Origin: Lysinibacillus pakistanensis
GTDB lineage: Bacteria; Bacillota; Bacilli; Bacillales_A; Planococcaceae
Assembly (NCBI GenBank): GCA_001312325.1
Contig: BBDJ01000022.1
Span: 1 to 64,000, forward strand
Length of the DNA: 64,000 bases
Reading direction: 5' to 3'
Of the stretch, positions 41,369 through 52,160 are shown piece after piece. Position 1 is the stretch's first letter. Every line of letters starts with the position of its first letter. The position numbers and the translations under genes were made by a program. A model generated the notes under the pieces. That model worked only from the letters and a program-made list of their open reading frames with translations. It did no database searches and was not told the origin of the DNA.

Positions 41369-42472
41369 ATGCGGAAGAAGATGCTCGTTTTGGGTGCGAC
41401 AGCTATTTTATTAACAGGCTGTAGTAATCAAACAGTGGCAGAACTGTTTGAGGCAAAAAAAGCAGAGACAAAATCAGAAAAAGCGGTAACAAAACAGGAA
41501 GAGAAAATAGTGCCAGAGGTAAAAGTTGTTGGTGAAAACGGTATTGGTGCAGGACTTATTATTAGGCAGGATCAAGATAAGCTTTATATAGTTACAAATG
41601 GGGCACTCGTAGCCTCTAAGCCAATTGCCCTCGTTGAATTTGCGAATAATAAGCTTATGGAAGCGACTGTACATTATATGTCTACAGCACATAATATCGC
41701 CATCTTACAAGTATCCTATAAAACCTCTGTAAAGGTACCAACAGTATATAAGGGAGATTTAAATAAGCTCTCAGTTTATGTCGATGGATTGCCACACATT
41801 ATCCATAAATATAGTGATAAAGTTGCTGCTTATTATATAGATGTAGAACAACCATTACCCCTAGGGAGTCCTGTACTGGAGGCAGAGAATGGTGAATTTG
41901 TAGGGATCTACTTTAATCGTCAGCAAAACGAAGTTTCACAGCCATACATATTGCCATTTAAAGACATAACTCAACTAGTAGATGAATGGATTGAAGAAGG
42001 AATGAGGGTTAGTGATCGACTATCTCAATCCAAAAATTTGTACCCCTATATAGATCAAGGGGATCAAGCTGCTGTAACGCAGGTGATTGAAAAGTATGGA
42101 AAAAATATTTTTGCTTATAATGAAGATGAAATTAAGCAATTTTTAGATGTATTTCATAAGCATTTAAAGGCAGCTGTCGATATTCAAGACGCTAGTGTAA
42201 TGGAATCTATTGTTGGAGCAGACGATTTACAGGATACTTTGAAAAATATGGTCTCTTACTATGCCTCTAAACAGGCGAAAATTAATTTTTCCAAGACTAC
42301 TATAAAAAACATTGAAGTGATAGATCAGCGTTTGGTTGTGCGTGCTAAAACAGAATATTTACTGACGAATTCTGCAGGTCAGGAGGCACTTGCAAATTCG
42401 AAGATGCTTTATGAAATGATAAAAAATGAACAGGGCGAGTATAAGCTTATTCGTTTAACTACTGAGGAGTGA
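41369..42472 (+). CDS. trypsin-fold lipoprotein lacking the catalytic triad, with NTF2/TcaA-like C-terminal domain
   Basis: This intact 367-residue surface lipoprotein has a signal peptide ending ILLTGCSN. Residues 50-200 follow the layout of HtrA-type serine proteases, but each catalytic position is changed. The His motif T-N-A-H-V reads IVTNGALVA, the Asp motif D-x-A-I-L reads HNIAILQV, and G-N-S-G-S-P reads PLGSPVLE. It is therefore a probable pseudo-protease. The C-terminal 150 residues (YPYIDQGDQAAVTQVIEKYG onward) resemble the extracellular TcaA/NTF2-like domains of bacilli. Its stop overlaps the start region of recQ, so they are likely co-transcribed. Confidence 0.8.
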   Translation: MRKKMLVLGATAILLTGCSNQTVAELFEAKKAETKSEKAVTKQEEKIVPEVKVVGENGIGAGLIIRQDQDKLYIVTNGALVASKPIALVEFANNKLMEATVHYMSTAHNIAILQVSYKTSVKVPTVYKGDLNKLSVYVDGLPHIIHKYSDKVAAYYIDVEQPLPLGSPVLEAENGEFVGIYFNRQQNEVSQPYILPFKDITQLVDEWIEEGMRVSDRLSQSKNLYPYIDQGDQAAVTQVIEKYGKNIFAYNEDEIKQFLDVFHKHLKAAVDIQDASVMESIVGADDLQDTLKNMVSYYASKQAKINFSKTTIKNIEVIDQRLVVRAKTEYLLTNSAGQEALANSKMLYEMIKNEQGEYKLIRLTTEE

Positions 42473-42480
42473 AAAGTTGG

Positions 42481-44258
42481 ATGGAGCAAGCAAGACAAAT
42501 GCTACAACATCATTTTGGCTATGATTCATTCCGTAATGGACAGGCACAAATTATTCAGCAAACATTACAAGGACAATCAAGTCTTTGTGTAATGCCAACA
42601 GGCGGTGGCAAATCAATTTGCTATCAAATTCCAGCTCTTATGCTGGAGGGCTTAACGCTTGTGATATCCCCTCTTATCTCTCTTATGCAAGATCAGGTGG
42701 AAGCATTACGTGCGGCAAATATTCCAGCAGCTTATATTAACAGTACCCTTTCTGTACAAGAAGTGGATGAAACAATGCAGCTTGCAAGTGCGGGTTATTT
42801 AAAGCTTCTTTATATTGCACCAGAGAGATTGGAAAGTGCTACATTTTTACAGGCACTATCCTATTTGTCAGTACCGCTATTAGCTGTAGACGAAGCCACT
42901 GTATTTCTCAATGGGGACATGATTTTAGACCAAGTTATCGAGCGATCCAAAAATTATTTACATTGTGGCCACAAAAGCCAACAGTCTTAGCCCTTACAGC
43001 TACAGCAACGCCAGCTGTATGTGAGGATATAAGACAGTTATTAGAGATTGACGAGCAATCAGCAGTTATTACAGGGTTTGCGCGAGATAACCTAGCTTTT
43101 TCAGTATTGATCGGTGAAAACAAAGAACGTTATATTAAAAATTACCTCACAAAGAACAAGCTGGAAGCGGGCATTATTTATGCTGCCACTCGAAAGGCTG
43201 TGGATGCAATATATGATGTCTTAAGTCGTTCTGGAGAATCTGTTGCAAAGTACCATGCTGGACTAGCAGAGGAGATGCGCATGTCAGAGCAGGAACGTTT
43301 TTTTAAAAGATGAGGCGCGTATTATGGTGGCGACTAATGCATTTGGCATGGGGATAGACAAGAGTAATGTACGTTTCGTTATTCACTATCAAATGCCACG
43401 CAATATGGAAAGCTATTATCAGGAAGCTGGGCGCGCAGGACGCGATGGTTTACCAAGTGCCTGCATTTTACTATATGCATCAGGGGATGTTCAAACTCAG
43501 CGTTTCTTAATTGAACAGACACAGGATGCATCCCGAATTACCCAGGAACTAGTAAAGCTACAAACGATGGTGGATTACTGTCATACAGAGGGGTGTTTAC
43601 AAAATGCAATTCTCCTCTATTTTGGTGAAAAGGCAGGAGAGCCATGTGGTCGTTGCGGTAATTGTAATGATGGGCGAGAGGTCAAGGATGTAACGGTGGA
43701 TGCGCAAAAGGTGCTAGCCTGTGTCGTACGGATGGGGCAAAAATTTGGCAAGACAATGGTGGCTCAGGTGCTAATTGGCTCCAAAAATCAAAAGATGACG
43801 GAATTTGGCTTTGCACGGTTGTCTACTTATGGCATTTTAAAAGGGCAATACTCTTCAAAAGATGTCTCTAGTTTTATTGAATTTTTAATTGCGGAAGGAT
43901 TACTAGCCGTTAAGCACGGTACGTATCCAACTATCTATGTATCAGAGGAAGGCAAGGCGGTTTTACTTGGCAATCGCAAGGTTATGCGAAAAGAAGCTGT
44001 TATTGTACGTAAGTTGCAGACAATGATCCGCTGTTTGAGCATTTAAGAGTATTGCGAAAACAGATTGCAGATGAGGAACAAGTACCACCATTTGTGGTAT
44101 TCTCTGATAAAACATTACGAGAATTATGCGAGCAAAAGCCAATGGAGCTTGATGGCTTACGACGTGTGAGTGGAATTGGTGAAGTAAAGTTTGAAAAATA
44201 CGGCAAACGATTCTTCGAGGCACTCCAATCGTTCTTGACGGAAGCATCCAATATTTAG
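42481..44258 (+). CDS. recQ: RecQ-family ATP-dependent DNA helicase
   Basis: This is a 3'-to-5' helicase for replication-fork repair. Motif I is PTGGGKSICYQ. Motif II is DEAH once a base lost near 42896 is restored (D-E-A-H-C-I-S-Q-W-G-H-D-F-R). Motif III is LALTATAT and motif VI is YYQEAGRAGRDG. The zinc subdomain has Cys at YCHTEGC and CGRCGNC, followed by the RQC winged helix and an HRDC domain (LRELCEQKPMELDGLRRVSG). Other breaks are near 43300 and 44005 (a lost G). ATG 42481 is preferred over GTG 42469, which overlaps the ribosome site GAGGAG. Confidence 0.94.
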
Positions 44259-44297
44259 TTTGAATCGCGTGGCTAGGGCTTGTTGCTTCAAAACAAA

Positions 44298-44338
44298 AAA
44301 AGCGTGAGAAATCAGAACGTTGATTTCTCACGCTTTTC
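44298..44338. terminator. bidirectional terminator between recQ and msrA
   Basis: AAAAGCGTGAGAAATCA pairs perfectly with TGATTTCTCACGCTTTT. Confidence 0.93.
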
Positions 44339-44401
44339 TGATATTAAATTTTGTAATAGTCTCTTTTTGACTCCATACCCGGCAAAGATACTAGTCTACA
44401 T

Positions 44402-44924
44402 TTATTTTTTCCAATGCTCTGAAATAAATTGATCTCTACCCGAAATTGCTCGGTCCTTTTGATAATGCTCAGGTTCTTTTTCATAATAATCCTGATGATA
44501 ATCTTCTGCAGGATAAAAGTGTTGAGCATCGCGAATTGTGGTTACAATAGGCTTATCAAAGCGTCCACTTTTTGCTAATTTCTCTTTGGATGCTTCGGCG
44601 ATGTGTTTTTGTTCTTCGGAATAGGTAAAAATTGCGGTTGTATAGGATTCACCACGGTCATGAAATTGGCCATAAGCATCTGTAGGATCAATTTGCATCC
44701 AGTAGATATCTAGAAGCTGCTCATAGCTAAAGATGCTAGGGTCAAATTCAATTTCTACTACCTCTAAATGGCCAGAATTGCCTTTTTTTAACATCCTCAT
44801 AAGTAGGATTTTCTAAATGGCCACCCATATAACCTGAAGTAACCTTATGTATGCCATCCCATTCAACAAATGGCTTGACCATACACCAAAAACAACCGCC
44901 AGCAAATGTAGCTTTTTCTATCAT
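44402..44924 (-). CDS. msrA: peptide-methionine (S)-S-oxide reductase
   Basis: This enzyme reduces methionine-S-sulfoxide in oxidised proteins. The catalytic motif GGCFWC is present near the N-terminus ([16 protein letters not shown]), as is [18 protein letters not shown]. The C-terminal half has [20 protein letters not shown] and [19 protein letters not shown] 44924 is chosen, with AAGG nine bases away; the ATG at 44933 touches that site. A break is at the T-run near 44786. There is no fused or adjacent msrB. Confidence 0.95.
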
Positions 44925-45096
44925 AGTTATCATCCTTCTAACGTGAAAATATTATAGCATTATTTGGCTCTCTACCGACACTTTCGGTGTAAAATAACGA
45001 GTAGATGGATAATTGTAGGAGACACAATATTTTAATGAAACTTTCCTTATGGTGAATCGTTACAATAACTATATTACAATAGAGGAGTTATGCAAT

Positions 45097-46048
45097 ATGG
45101 AAGAGCAAGAGTATACAAGACGCTCACAACGTCCCAAAAAAACGTCGATTGCGTAAAGGAAGGGCATTATTTTCATTGCTATTGCTATGTATCATAGTTC
45201 TAGTTGGTTATTCAGTGATGCAATATCGAAGCGGACTTGAGCTAGCAAATGACACAAAAGTCGCGCAAGAGGATTTTAGCGGTGATACAGTTAAAGGAGA
45301 TATTGAAAATTATTTATTATTAGGCATTGATAGTCGTGGGGAGGAAAAATCACGTACGGATACAATGATGGTTTTGTCCTGGGATAAAAAAAACAAATAA
45401 TGTCAAGCTAGTATCATTAATGAGGGATATATATGCAGATATTCCCGGCTACCAATCATATAAACTCAATACAGCTTATTATTTAGGTGGTGTGCAATTA
45501 TTAAAAGAAACAATTAGCAATATGTTTGGTCTTCCCATTCATCATTATGCCATTATAGATTTTAAAAATTTTGAATCACTAGTAGATATTTTAGCGCCAA
45601 ATGGGGTTGAAATAGATGTTGAAAAAGATATGTCTGAAAAGATAGGTGTTGCCTTAAAGCAGGGTGTGCATAACCTAAACGGGAAAGAATTACTTGGCTA
45701 TGCTCGCTTCCGACACGATGCAGAGGGTGATTTTGGCCGTGTGGCGCGTCAGCAAAAGGTCATTGAAGCCTTAAAGAATGAAGTGTTAGCACCTCAAAAT
45801 ATTTTGAACTTACCAAAGTTTGTTGGAGCAGCACAAGGGTATGTCACAACGGATTATTCCTCCTCTGGTGAAATTCAGCAGGTACTAAAAATGGTGTCAA
45901 AAGGGAAGGTCAAAATTGAAAAGGCCACTATCCCAATTGAAGGAAGCTATCAATCAAGACCTTTAGTCATGCAGGGGATTCAATCGTTATTGATGTTGAG
46001 AAAAATAAAGCCTTTTTAAGTGAATTTTTGGGTATGAAGCTGGAGTGA
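45097..46048 (+). CDS. LytR-CpsA-Psr (LCP) family wall-polymer ligase
   Basis: This membrane protein transfers teichoic acid or other glycopolymers from lipid carriers to peptidoglycan. It has a Lys/Arg-rich cytoplasmic N-terminus, one helix (ALFSLLLLCIIVLVGYSVM) and an extracellular LCP domain. Its core motifs are NYLLLGIDSRGEEKSRTDTM, SLMRDIYADIPG, KLNTAYYLGG, and the catalytic-Arg region LLGYARFRHDAEGDFGRVAR. Breaks are near 45136, 45388 and 45960 (a lost T); the restored end is FLSEFLGMKLE. ATG 45097 follows AGAGGAG. Confidence 0.93.
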
Positions 46049-46112
46049 TGGTTCGCATAAGTCAACATTATCCTGTAATATAAAGGTAAAGCATTTGGAT
46101 TGGGGTGGGTAT

Positions 46113-47314
46113 ATGGAAAAAGAAAGACCAAAAGAGCGGTCTAATTTGTTTTCGACTAAGTTCATCCGCTTTTTAGGTGGGAAAAACTTATTTTTTTTAC
46201 ACTCATTACTTTGTTATTGTTGGCATGTGTTATTTTCATGTTCCAAAAGGTTTCTTTTATATTTACCCCGCTGAAAGTATTATTTGAGGTAGTAATTTTA
46301 CCTGGGGTACTTGCCATCATCGCCTATTATTTATTGCGTCCATTATTAGGCATTCTAGAAAATTGGCGTATCCCAAGAGTCTGGGGTATTTTGATTTTAT
46401 ACATCGCTGTCATCGGTTTCATTACATTACTAGTAGTTCTTGTTTATCCGTTTCTTCGGGATCAGTTTACAAATTTAGCGCAGGAGTTTCCAGGGTATTT
46501 TATGGCACTGACGCAAAATATTGTTGAGTACTTAACACATTCTCGCTTCAATGAGTATTTAGATAAAATAAACTTTAACTATGACGAGGTTGTTAAGAAT
46601 GTCACAACCGATTTAATTGAAACGGTGAAAGATACAGCAACGAACTTAGCACAGGGTGTTGCATCTGGTATTACAGGCTTCCTTTCAACTTTAACGGGCA
46701 TTATCCTGTCCTTAGTAACGGTGCCATTTATTTTATTTTATTTACTTAAAGATGGTGAAAAGTTACCGAAATTTATGTTAAACATCTGTCCACCTCGTAT
46801 GCGTAAAGAGGTGCATGAAATTTTTCACGATATGGACAAGCAAATTAGCTCTTACATACAGGGTCAAATTTTAGTGTCGATGTGCATTGGTGCCATGGTA
46901 ACAATTGGTTTTCTAATTATTGGCATGAAATATGCCTTATTACTAGGGTTCCTTGCAATGATTACAAGTGTGGTTCCATATTTAGGGCCTGTCATTGCGA
47001 TTACACCTGCTGTAATTATCGCCTTAGTAACATCACCGTTTATGCTGATTAAGCTCGCAATTGTTTGGACAGTGGTACAGCTTATTGAAGGGAAATTTAT
47101 TTCACCACAAATTATGGGGAAATCGCTTAGCATTCATCCAATCACCATTATTTTTGTCTTATTAACGGCTGGTTCTTTATTTGGTGTACCAGGTGTTATT
47201 TTAGGAATTCCGGGATACGCTATCTTTAAAGTGCTTGTAAGCCATTTATTTAAACTATTTAAACAGCGTTATAATCGTTATGAGGACGAGGAACATCAGC
47301 AATATGAAGTATGA
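46113..47314 (+). CDS. AI-2E family transporter (YueF/PerM type)
   Basis: A membrane protein of about 400 residues. Its eight-helix layout is seen in VVILPGVLAIIAYYLLRPLL, WGILILYIAVIGFITLLVVL, IILSLVTVPFILFYLLKDGE, LLGFLAMITSVVPYLGPVIA and GSLFGVPGVILGIPGYAIFK. These are hallmarks of PF01594. Some members export autoinducer-2 and others are sodium/proton antiporters, so the substrate cannot be assigned. The frame breaks at the T-run near 46191. GTGGGT precedes ATG 46113 weakly. Confidence 0.9.
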
Positions 47315-47316
47315 GA

Positions 47317-47353
47317 AAAACAGTTACTGCGAAAAAGCAGTAACTGTTTTTTA
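47317..47353 (+). terminator. rho-independent terminator
   Basis: AAAACAGTTACTGC pairs with GCAGTAACTGTTTT and TT follows. It lies between convergent genes. Confidence 0.93.
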
Positions 47354-47391
47354 TGGAGTTTATTTTGGTAGGTATAAATCTAATACAAGAC

Positions 47392-48569
47392 TTAAGATTG
47401 TGCTGTTAATTGTATTTGCGCTAATTGATTGACCGCTTCCTGTAGCACTTCTTTTGGCTGTACTAATGCTAAACGTAAATAGCCTTGTCCAGCTGAGCCA
47501 AATACCGTACCCGGAACTGTCACAACGCCAACTTGCTCAATTAGCTTAAAGGCTAATTCTGTACAATCAATATCATATGGATATTTCGCCCATACAAACA
47601 TCCCTCCATCTGAAGGAGCCGCATCCCATCCGATCGTTCGTAGGCCATTCATTAATGTTTTATGACGCTCTGAAAATGTTGCTCGAAGGCTTGCTGTAAT
47701 TTCCTCTGCGTTATCAAGGGCAACAACGGCTGCATCTTGAATAGGCTCAAATATGCCAAAATCTAAATTTGATTTTAATTGCTTTAAAATGGCAATCATC
47801 TCAGCGTTTCCTGCGATATAAGCGATACGTGTACCTGCAAGGCTAAAGCTTTTGGATAATGAGTTAATTTCCATTCCAACTTCTTTGGCACCAGGAGCGG
47901 CAAGGAAGCTAATCGGGCCATCACCTGTAAAGTAAAACTCGGAATAGGCCGCATCATGTAGGACGATAATGTTATATTTTTTTAGCAAAAGCAATGACTT
48001 TTTCGAAATAGGCTAAAGATGGCATTGCAGGGACAGGATTACCTGGTAAATTTAAAATCAATAGCTTTGCTTTTTGGGCAATTTCTTCTGGAACCGCATC
48101 TAAATCTGGTAAATAGTCGTTGTCAGCTGTTTGAGGCATATAATAGGGTGTCGCACCTGCAAGATGAATTCCTGCATCGTAGGCAACATATGCAGGGTTC
48201 GTCGATAACACGATGTCACCTGGATCACAAAAGGCCATTGGTAAATGCACTAACCCTTCTTGGGAGCCGATTGTTTGAATAATTTCAGAAGCGGGATTTA
48301 ACTCTATATTGCTACGACGTTTATAATAGCGGCTTACCGCATCGTAAAAGCGTTGCGTACCCGTTAATGTATAGCCATAGGATTCTGCTAAACCCGCTCT
48401 ATACGACAAATGCTCACGAATTTTAGCATGTGGAGGAAGGTCAGGACTTCCTAAGCTTAAGTCAATCATCTTCATGCCTTTTTCTTGCTGAAGCTTGGCA
48501 TGGTTTTTTAAATCTCCAAAGATTGCTGGTGTGAATAATGACATTTTTTTTAGACGGTACAATTTTCAA
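47392..48569 (-). CDS. PLP-dependent class I/II aminotransferase
   Basis: A fold-type I aminotransferase of about 392 residues. The PLP-lysine region is INSLSKSFSLAGTRIAYIAG, the substrate-carboxylate Arg is in GYLRLALVQP, and the cofactor Asp/Tyr region is IIVLHDAAYSEFYF. TTG 48569 is proposed as the start: correcting the A-run near 48543 joins it to MSLFTPAIFGDL, and AAGGAG lies eight bases upstream. Another break is near 47980. It resembles the LL-diaminopimelate or alanine/aspartate branch in bacilli. The gene stands alone, so I leave the substrate open. Confidence 0.88.
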
Positions 48570-48794
48570 ACTAGTACACTCCTTATAGTTGTATAACAGA
48601 ATAGTAGTTCACATTTTATCATACTAAAGCACATAAAGGGAAAGTTATTCTGAAAAAAAGAATATTTTTCTGAAAAGGAGAAGATGTTTGCGTAGATTAG
48701 CGTAACTATTTTAGGGAATGCTGGAAATATAAAAAATGACGGAAAATTGGAAACATTTCTGCTATCATAAAAACAGGAAAGGGAGATGAACAAT

Positions 48795-49615
48795 ATGGAA
48801 GTGCATTCTTTAAGTGGACCAAGTGGGACAGGGAAAAGTACAAGTGCCCTTGTCTTCGCGCATAAAATTGGTGTTGAGGCTATTATTGATGATGGTCTAC
48901 TGATTGTTAACGGTGTGAAAGTAGCAGGTCTCTCCGCAAAATTTGAAAAAAAACACAATAACAGCCGTTCGCCGTGCTATTTTTACAGATGATGCTCATC
49001 GTGAGGAAGTAAAAAAAAGCACTTGATACATATAAGGTACAGTCTATTTTATTGATAGGTACGTCTGATAAAATGACAAAAACAATTGCTCGTGAGCTAG
49101 AGCTTGGGTCAATCGAAAACTATTACTATGTGGAAGATGTGCGATCTCAAAAGGAAATTGACAAAGCACGCTTTATTCGTCAAACCCAAGGTAAACATGT
49201 CATGCCTATACCATATCGCCAAGTAGAGCAAAACTTTTTTTAAACGCTTAGTTCAAAGAGGAATGGAAATTTTTTTCGTCAAAGCGTGAAAAAAATAGGG
49301 GAGACAACGATTGTTCGTCCTGATTTCCAACAGGAATATATAGAAATTGGCAAGCATGTCTATGTGCAGCTATTGACATATTGCTGTGTACAGCATGACA
49401 TTGTTCACAAGGTTGAGCAAGTACAATTAACAATAGGGGAGCAAGCGTTTACCACAATCACATTACAGCTTAAGGTACCAATTGATTATTCATTACCTGA
49501 TCAATTGTATGCATTACAAAAGAATGTGCAATCGGAATTTTTTCAGCATTTTGGTTATGAGCTAGATGCCATTCATCTTCACATAAAATTAGCCATATTA
49601 AAGAGAAAACCATAA
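48795..49615 (+). CDS. P-loop ATPase fused to an Asp23/YloU-like domain, unrecognised family
   Basis: Restored length is about 270 residues. The N-terminal Walker A is LSGPSGTGKSTSALVFAHKIG, followed by IIDDGLLIVNGVKVAG, which recalls the HPr-kinase-like P-loop arrangement. The middle carries ILLIGTSDKMTKTIAREL and the basic segment RFIRQTQGKHVMPIPYRQVE. The C-terminal 100 residues (GETTIVRPDFQQEYIEIGKH, then VYVQLLTYCCVQHDIVHKVE) follow the strand pattern of Asp23/Gls24 proteins. Breaks occur near 48946, 49012, 49236, 49269 and 49289. ATG 48795 is spaced nine bases from AAAGGGAG. I cannot name a characterised homologue. Confidence 0.65.
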
Positions 49616-49663
49616 AAAAACAGATCCTCTACACGCTTAAATGCGAGTAGAGGATCTGTTTTT
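49614..49663. terminator. bidirectional terminator
   Basis: ACAGATCCTCTAC pairs with GTAGAGGATCTGT, with A7 to the left and T5 to the right. Confidence 0.93.
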
Positions 49664-50456
49664 ATGTTGATTGGCGTGTAAATTGAGGTTGACGTTTTTC
49701 GACGAATGCACGACAGCCCTCTGAAAAATCATTTCCGACAAATGGTGTAGAGCCTTTCCATAGCGCTGGTACACTGTCTACGCATTCTTGAACAGATTGT
49801 TTAACTGCTAATAGCGATTCGGGTGACATTCCCGCCACAAGCTTCCCCATACGAATCATGTATTTATTAATATCTTTTGCAGCAACTAAATAATTTAACA
49901 AACCAAGCTTAAACGCTTCCTCTGCTTTAAACATACGACCTGTAAAAACTAGATCCTTCGTTGTAGAAGGCCCAACAAGTTGTACTAAGCGCTGTGCAAA
50001 TTTGTTATTTAAAGTAATCCCTAACTTGCCAACAGGAATTCCAAGTTTTGCTTTTTCTGAGCCGATACGAATATCGCAGGCTAAGGCTAGTTCTAAGCCT
50101 GCCCCCATTGCAGGTCCATTAATAACGCCAATTGTTGGAATGGGTAAACGCTCAATCGTAGAGATTGTTTTTTCCATATGTACAAAGGCTTCCTCGGCTT
50201 TTTCGAGAGAAATGGCATTAAACTCTTTAATATCGGAGCCAGCCGTAAAATTTTCACCAGACCCCCGTAAAATTAATACTTTGTTTTTAGGATTGTCTAA
50301 AACTTGTAATGCAATCTTAGCTAATTGATCCCACATATTTGCGGTTAGTGCATTCTTCGCCTGTGGACGATGAATTGTAATGATCGCTAGTCCTGCTGTT
50401 TCTTGATAAATAATTTTTGCATCTTCTGCCTCTAATCGAGTTGTTTTCACTTGCAT
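49662..50456 (-). CDS. enoyl-CoA hydratase/isomerase (crotonase) family protein
   Basis: An intact 264-residue crotonase-fold protein acting on acyl-CoA thioesters. The oxyanion-hole segments are FTAGSDIKEF and PAMGAGLELALACDIRI, and the latter keeps the first catalytic Glu. The second catalytic Glu, normally in G-x-P-E, is replaced: the site reads KLGIPVGKLGIT. Simple hydratase activity is therefore doubtful, and an isomerase, dehalogenase-like or ligase-type role is possible. ATG 50456 follows GGGGGCG. There are no beta-oxidation neighbours. Confidence 0.88.
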   Translation of the reverse strand: MQVKTTRLEAEDAKIIYQETAGLAIITIHRPQAKNALTANMWDQLAKIALQVLDNPKNKVLILRGSGENFTAGSDIKEFNAISLEKAEEAFVHMEKTISTIERLPIPTIGVINGPAMGAGLELALACDIRIGSEKAKLGIPVGKLGITLNNKFAQRLVQLVGPSTTKDLVFTGRMFKAEEAFKLGLLNYLVAAKDINKYMIRMGKLVAGMSPESLLAVKQSVQECVDSVPALWKGSTPFVGNDFSEGCRAFVEKRQPQFTRQST

Positions 50457-50787
50457 ACTCGAAACGCCCCCTACATAAGTTCATACGTTTATTATATAAC
50501 ACAAACGGTAATAAACACTAAATTATACGAATTTTCATGTAAATTTGCTTTGTGTTACAAGAATAAAGGCATTTTAAAGAAATTGTACTACAACAGAAGA
50601 AAGGAGAGTTGCTATTGTAGGAAAATAAAAAAACAAAAGATACTACTATACTAGTTTGAGAAGTGGTATTTTGTATGATTATTACAGATTATCCGACATT
50701 ATCATTTATTAAAATAAATATAACCTACGCACCCATAATATAGTAAAATAAAATAAAAACACGCACAGTTAATAGGGAGGGAGATTC
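50457..50787. other. intergenic, no gene seen
   Basis: AT-rich sequence between divergent genes. GAAAGGAGAG at 50599 is followed by TTG CTA TTG TAG, so it leads nowhere. No clear promoter pair was found. Confidence 0.4.
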
Positions 50788-51665
50788 TTGGTCACATTAG
50801 AGCAGGCATGGAATAGCTATTTATTACTCTTACATTCCTTAAAGAAAAGTGCTGCTACCAAAAAACAGTACAATTTAGATGGAAAGCAATTTTTAGCGTT
50901 TGCCCATGAGAAAAACTACTTGGATGTGAATCATCAGTTCAAAGAATTACTATTTATATATAGTAATTACTTAAAGGAAACGTACGTAAATATCAACACA
51001 TTTAATCATAAAATGGCTACATTACGAGGCTTTGTTGATTTCGTTTTTTTTACGAGAGTGGGTGGAGCCATTTGATTATGAGATCATTTTACAGCCAAAA
51101 AAGAGACAAAAAGAGGCATTAAAATTACTAACAACGAAGCAATTGATGAACATTACGAATGTCTGGCCAACCTATTTTCAATATGCGAAGACTCAAGAGC
51201 ATGCTTGGCTGGCAAGACGTAATGGCTGTATTGTGCAAATGCTACTGGAAACAGGTTGTAAGCCAGCTGAGCTTGTACGTATGAAATGGGCGCATATGCA
51301 CACGGATTCAACGTTCATCTATATCGCTAACCACAATGGGCGCCGAGAAATTAAACTTTCTCCAATTTTAGTGGACATGTTGAAACACTATAAAGGTGCG
51401 ACAGAGGAGCTGCAGCAGCAAGAAGTAGGGGAATGGATGTGGGTTAGTGAGGCTAGCCATTCAAAATCAATTTCAACAAAGACAGTAGAGCGAATTTTTC
51501 AGGCTATTTCAAAGGATCTTGGCATGAATATCAGAGCAACTGATTTACGTTATACCGTTATGCAGAAGGCGTTTCAAAGTGAAAAAAACAATTGAACATA
51601 TTCAGCAAACAATGGGTTATGTCCGAAAATGGGTGCTAACAGAAAGACAAGGGCGTTTTAAATAG
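50788..51665 (+). CDS. tyrosine-recombinase-fold protein with degenerate active site
   Basis: About 290 residues. The N-terminal SAM-like domain (LEQAWNSYLLLLHSLKKSAA) and the catalytic-domain layout match phage integrases. The expected catalytic residues are altered. The first Arg motif T-G-x-R reads ETGCKPAELVRM, H-x-L-R reads ATDLRYTVMQKAF, and the region that should hold the nucleophilic Tyr reads QQTMGYVRKWVLTERQGRF, without the T-x-x-Y-T-H pattern. Breaks are near 51045 and 51583, both on runs. TTG 50788 follows GGGAGGGAG. It may bind DNA without cutting it. Confidence 0.72.
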
Positions 51666-51748
51666 CTTTCTAACAAGAGAATTGGAAAAAAAAGGTGACA
51701 GTCCCCCTTTATGAGTAGGTGTAAAAAGTTTAGAAGGAATGATCTATT

Positions 51749-52081
51749 TTGAATATCCTTATTAGTGCCCTAATAATTATTGTTTATATCCAGCTTATGT
51801 ATTTTATTTTTAGGAAGTTAATGAAATTCATGAAGCGAAAAAGTTCTGACTTCATTGTCCAAATTTTTCCTGGATGGATTTTAATATTGTTATCAAGTTG
51901 TTGTATAGTATTATTTTCCCCACCATATTTCACCTATCAATTTGTTTTTAAATTTATTATGTTTACCTCCATAGGAGTTTGTTCTGTTTCATTTTTCCTA
52001 TTATTTGTTATAAAAAATATAAGCTTAGCTAAATATAATACTATAATTTTAAAATTGAAAAATAATAGGAATATAAAATAA
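51749..52081 (+). CDS. three-helix membrane protein, unrecognised
   Basis: An intact 110-residue protein. Hydrophobic segments are ILISALIIIVYIQLMYFIFR, IFPGWILILLSSCCIVLFS and FIMFTSIGVCSVSFFLLFVI, separated by Lys-rich loops, with a basic C-terminus (ILKLKNNRNIK). TTG 51749 follows AGAAGGAATG. Composition is more AT-rich than its neighbours. No family is recognised. It lies between a recombinase-like gene and a terminator. Confidence 0.6.
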   Translation: MNILISALIIIVYIQLMYFIFRKLMKFMKRKSSDFIVQIFPGWILILLSSCCIVLFSPPYFTYQFVFKFIMFTSIGVCSVSFFLLFVIKNISLAKYNTIILKLKNNRNIK

Positions 52082-52097
52082 ATTTTATAAAAGCCCT

Positions 52098-52147
52098 AAT
52101 CAAAAAAGTCGGTTTCCTACAGTACAGGAATCCGACTTTTTTTGATT
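52098..52147. terminator. bidirectional terminator
   Basis: AATCAAAAAAGTCGG and TCCGACTTTTTTTGATT form the stem, with TTCCT/AGGAA inside. Confidence 0.92.
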
Positions 52148-52160
52148 ACTTCATGTTTTC

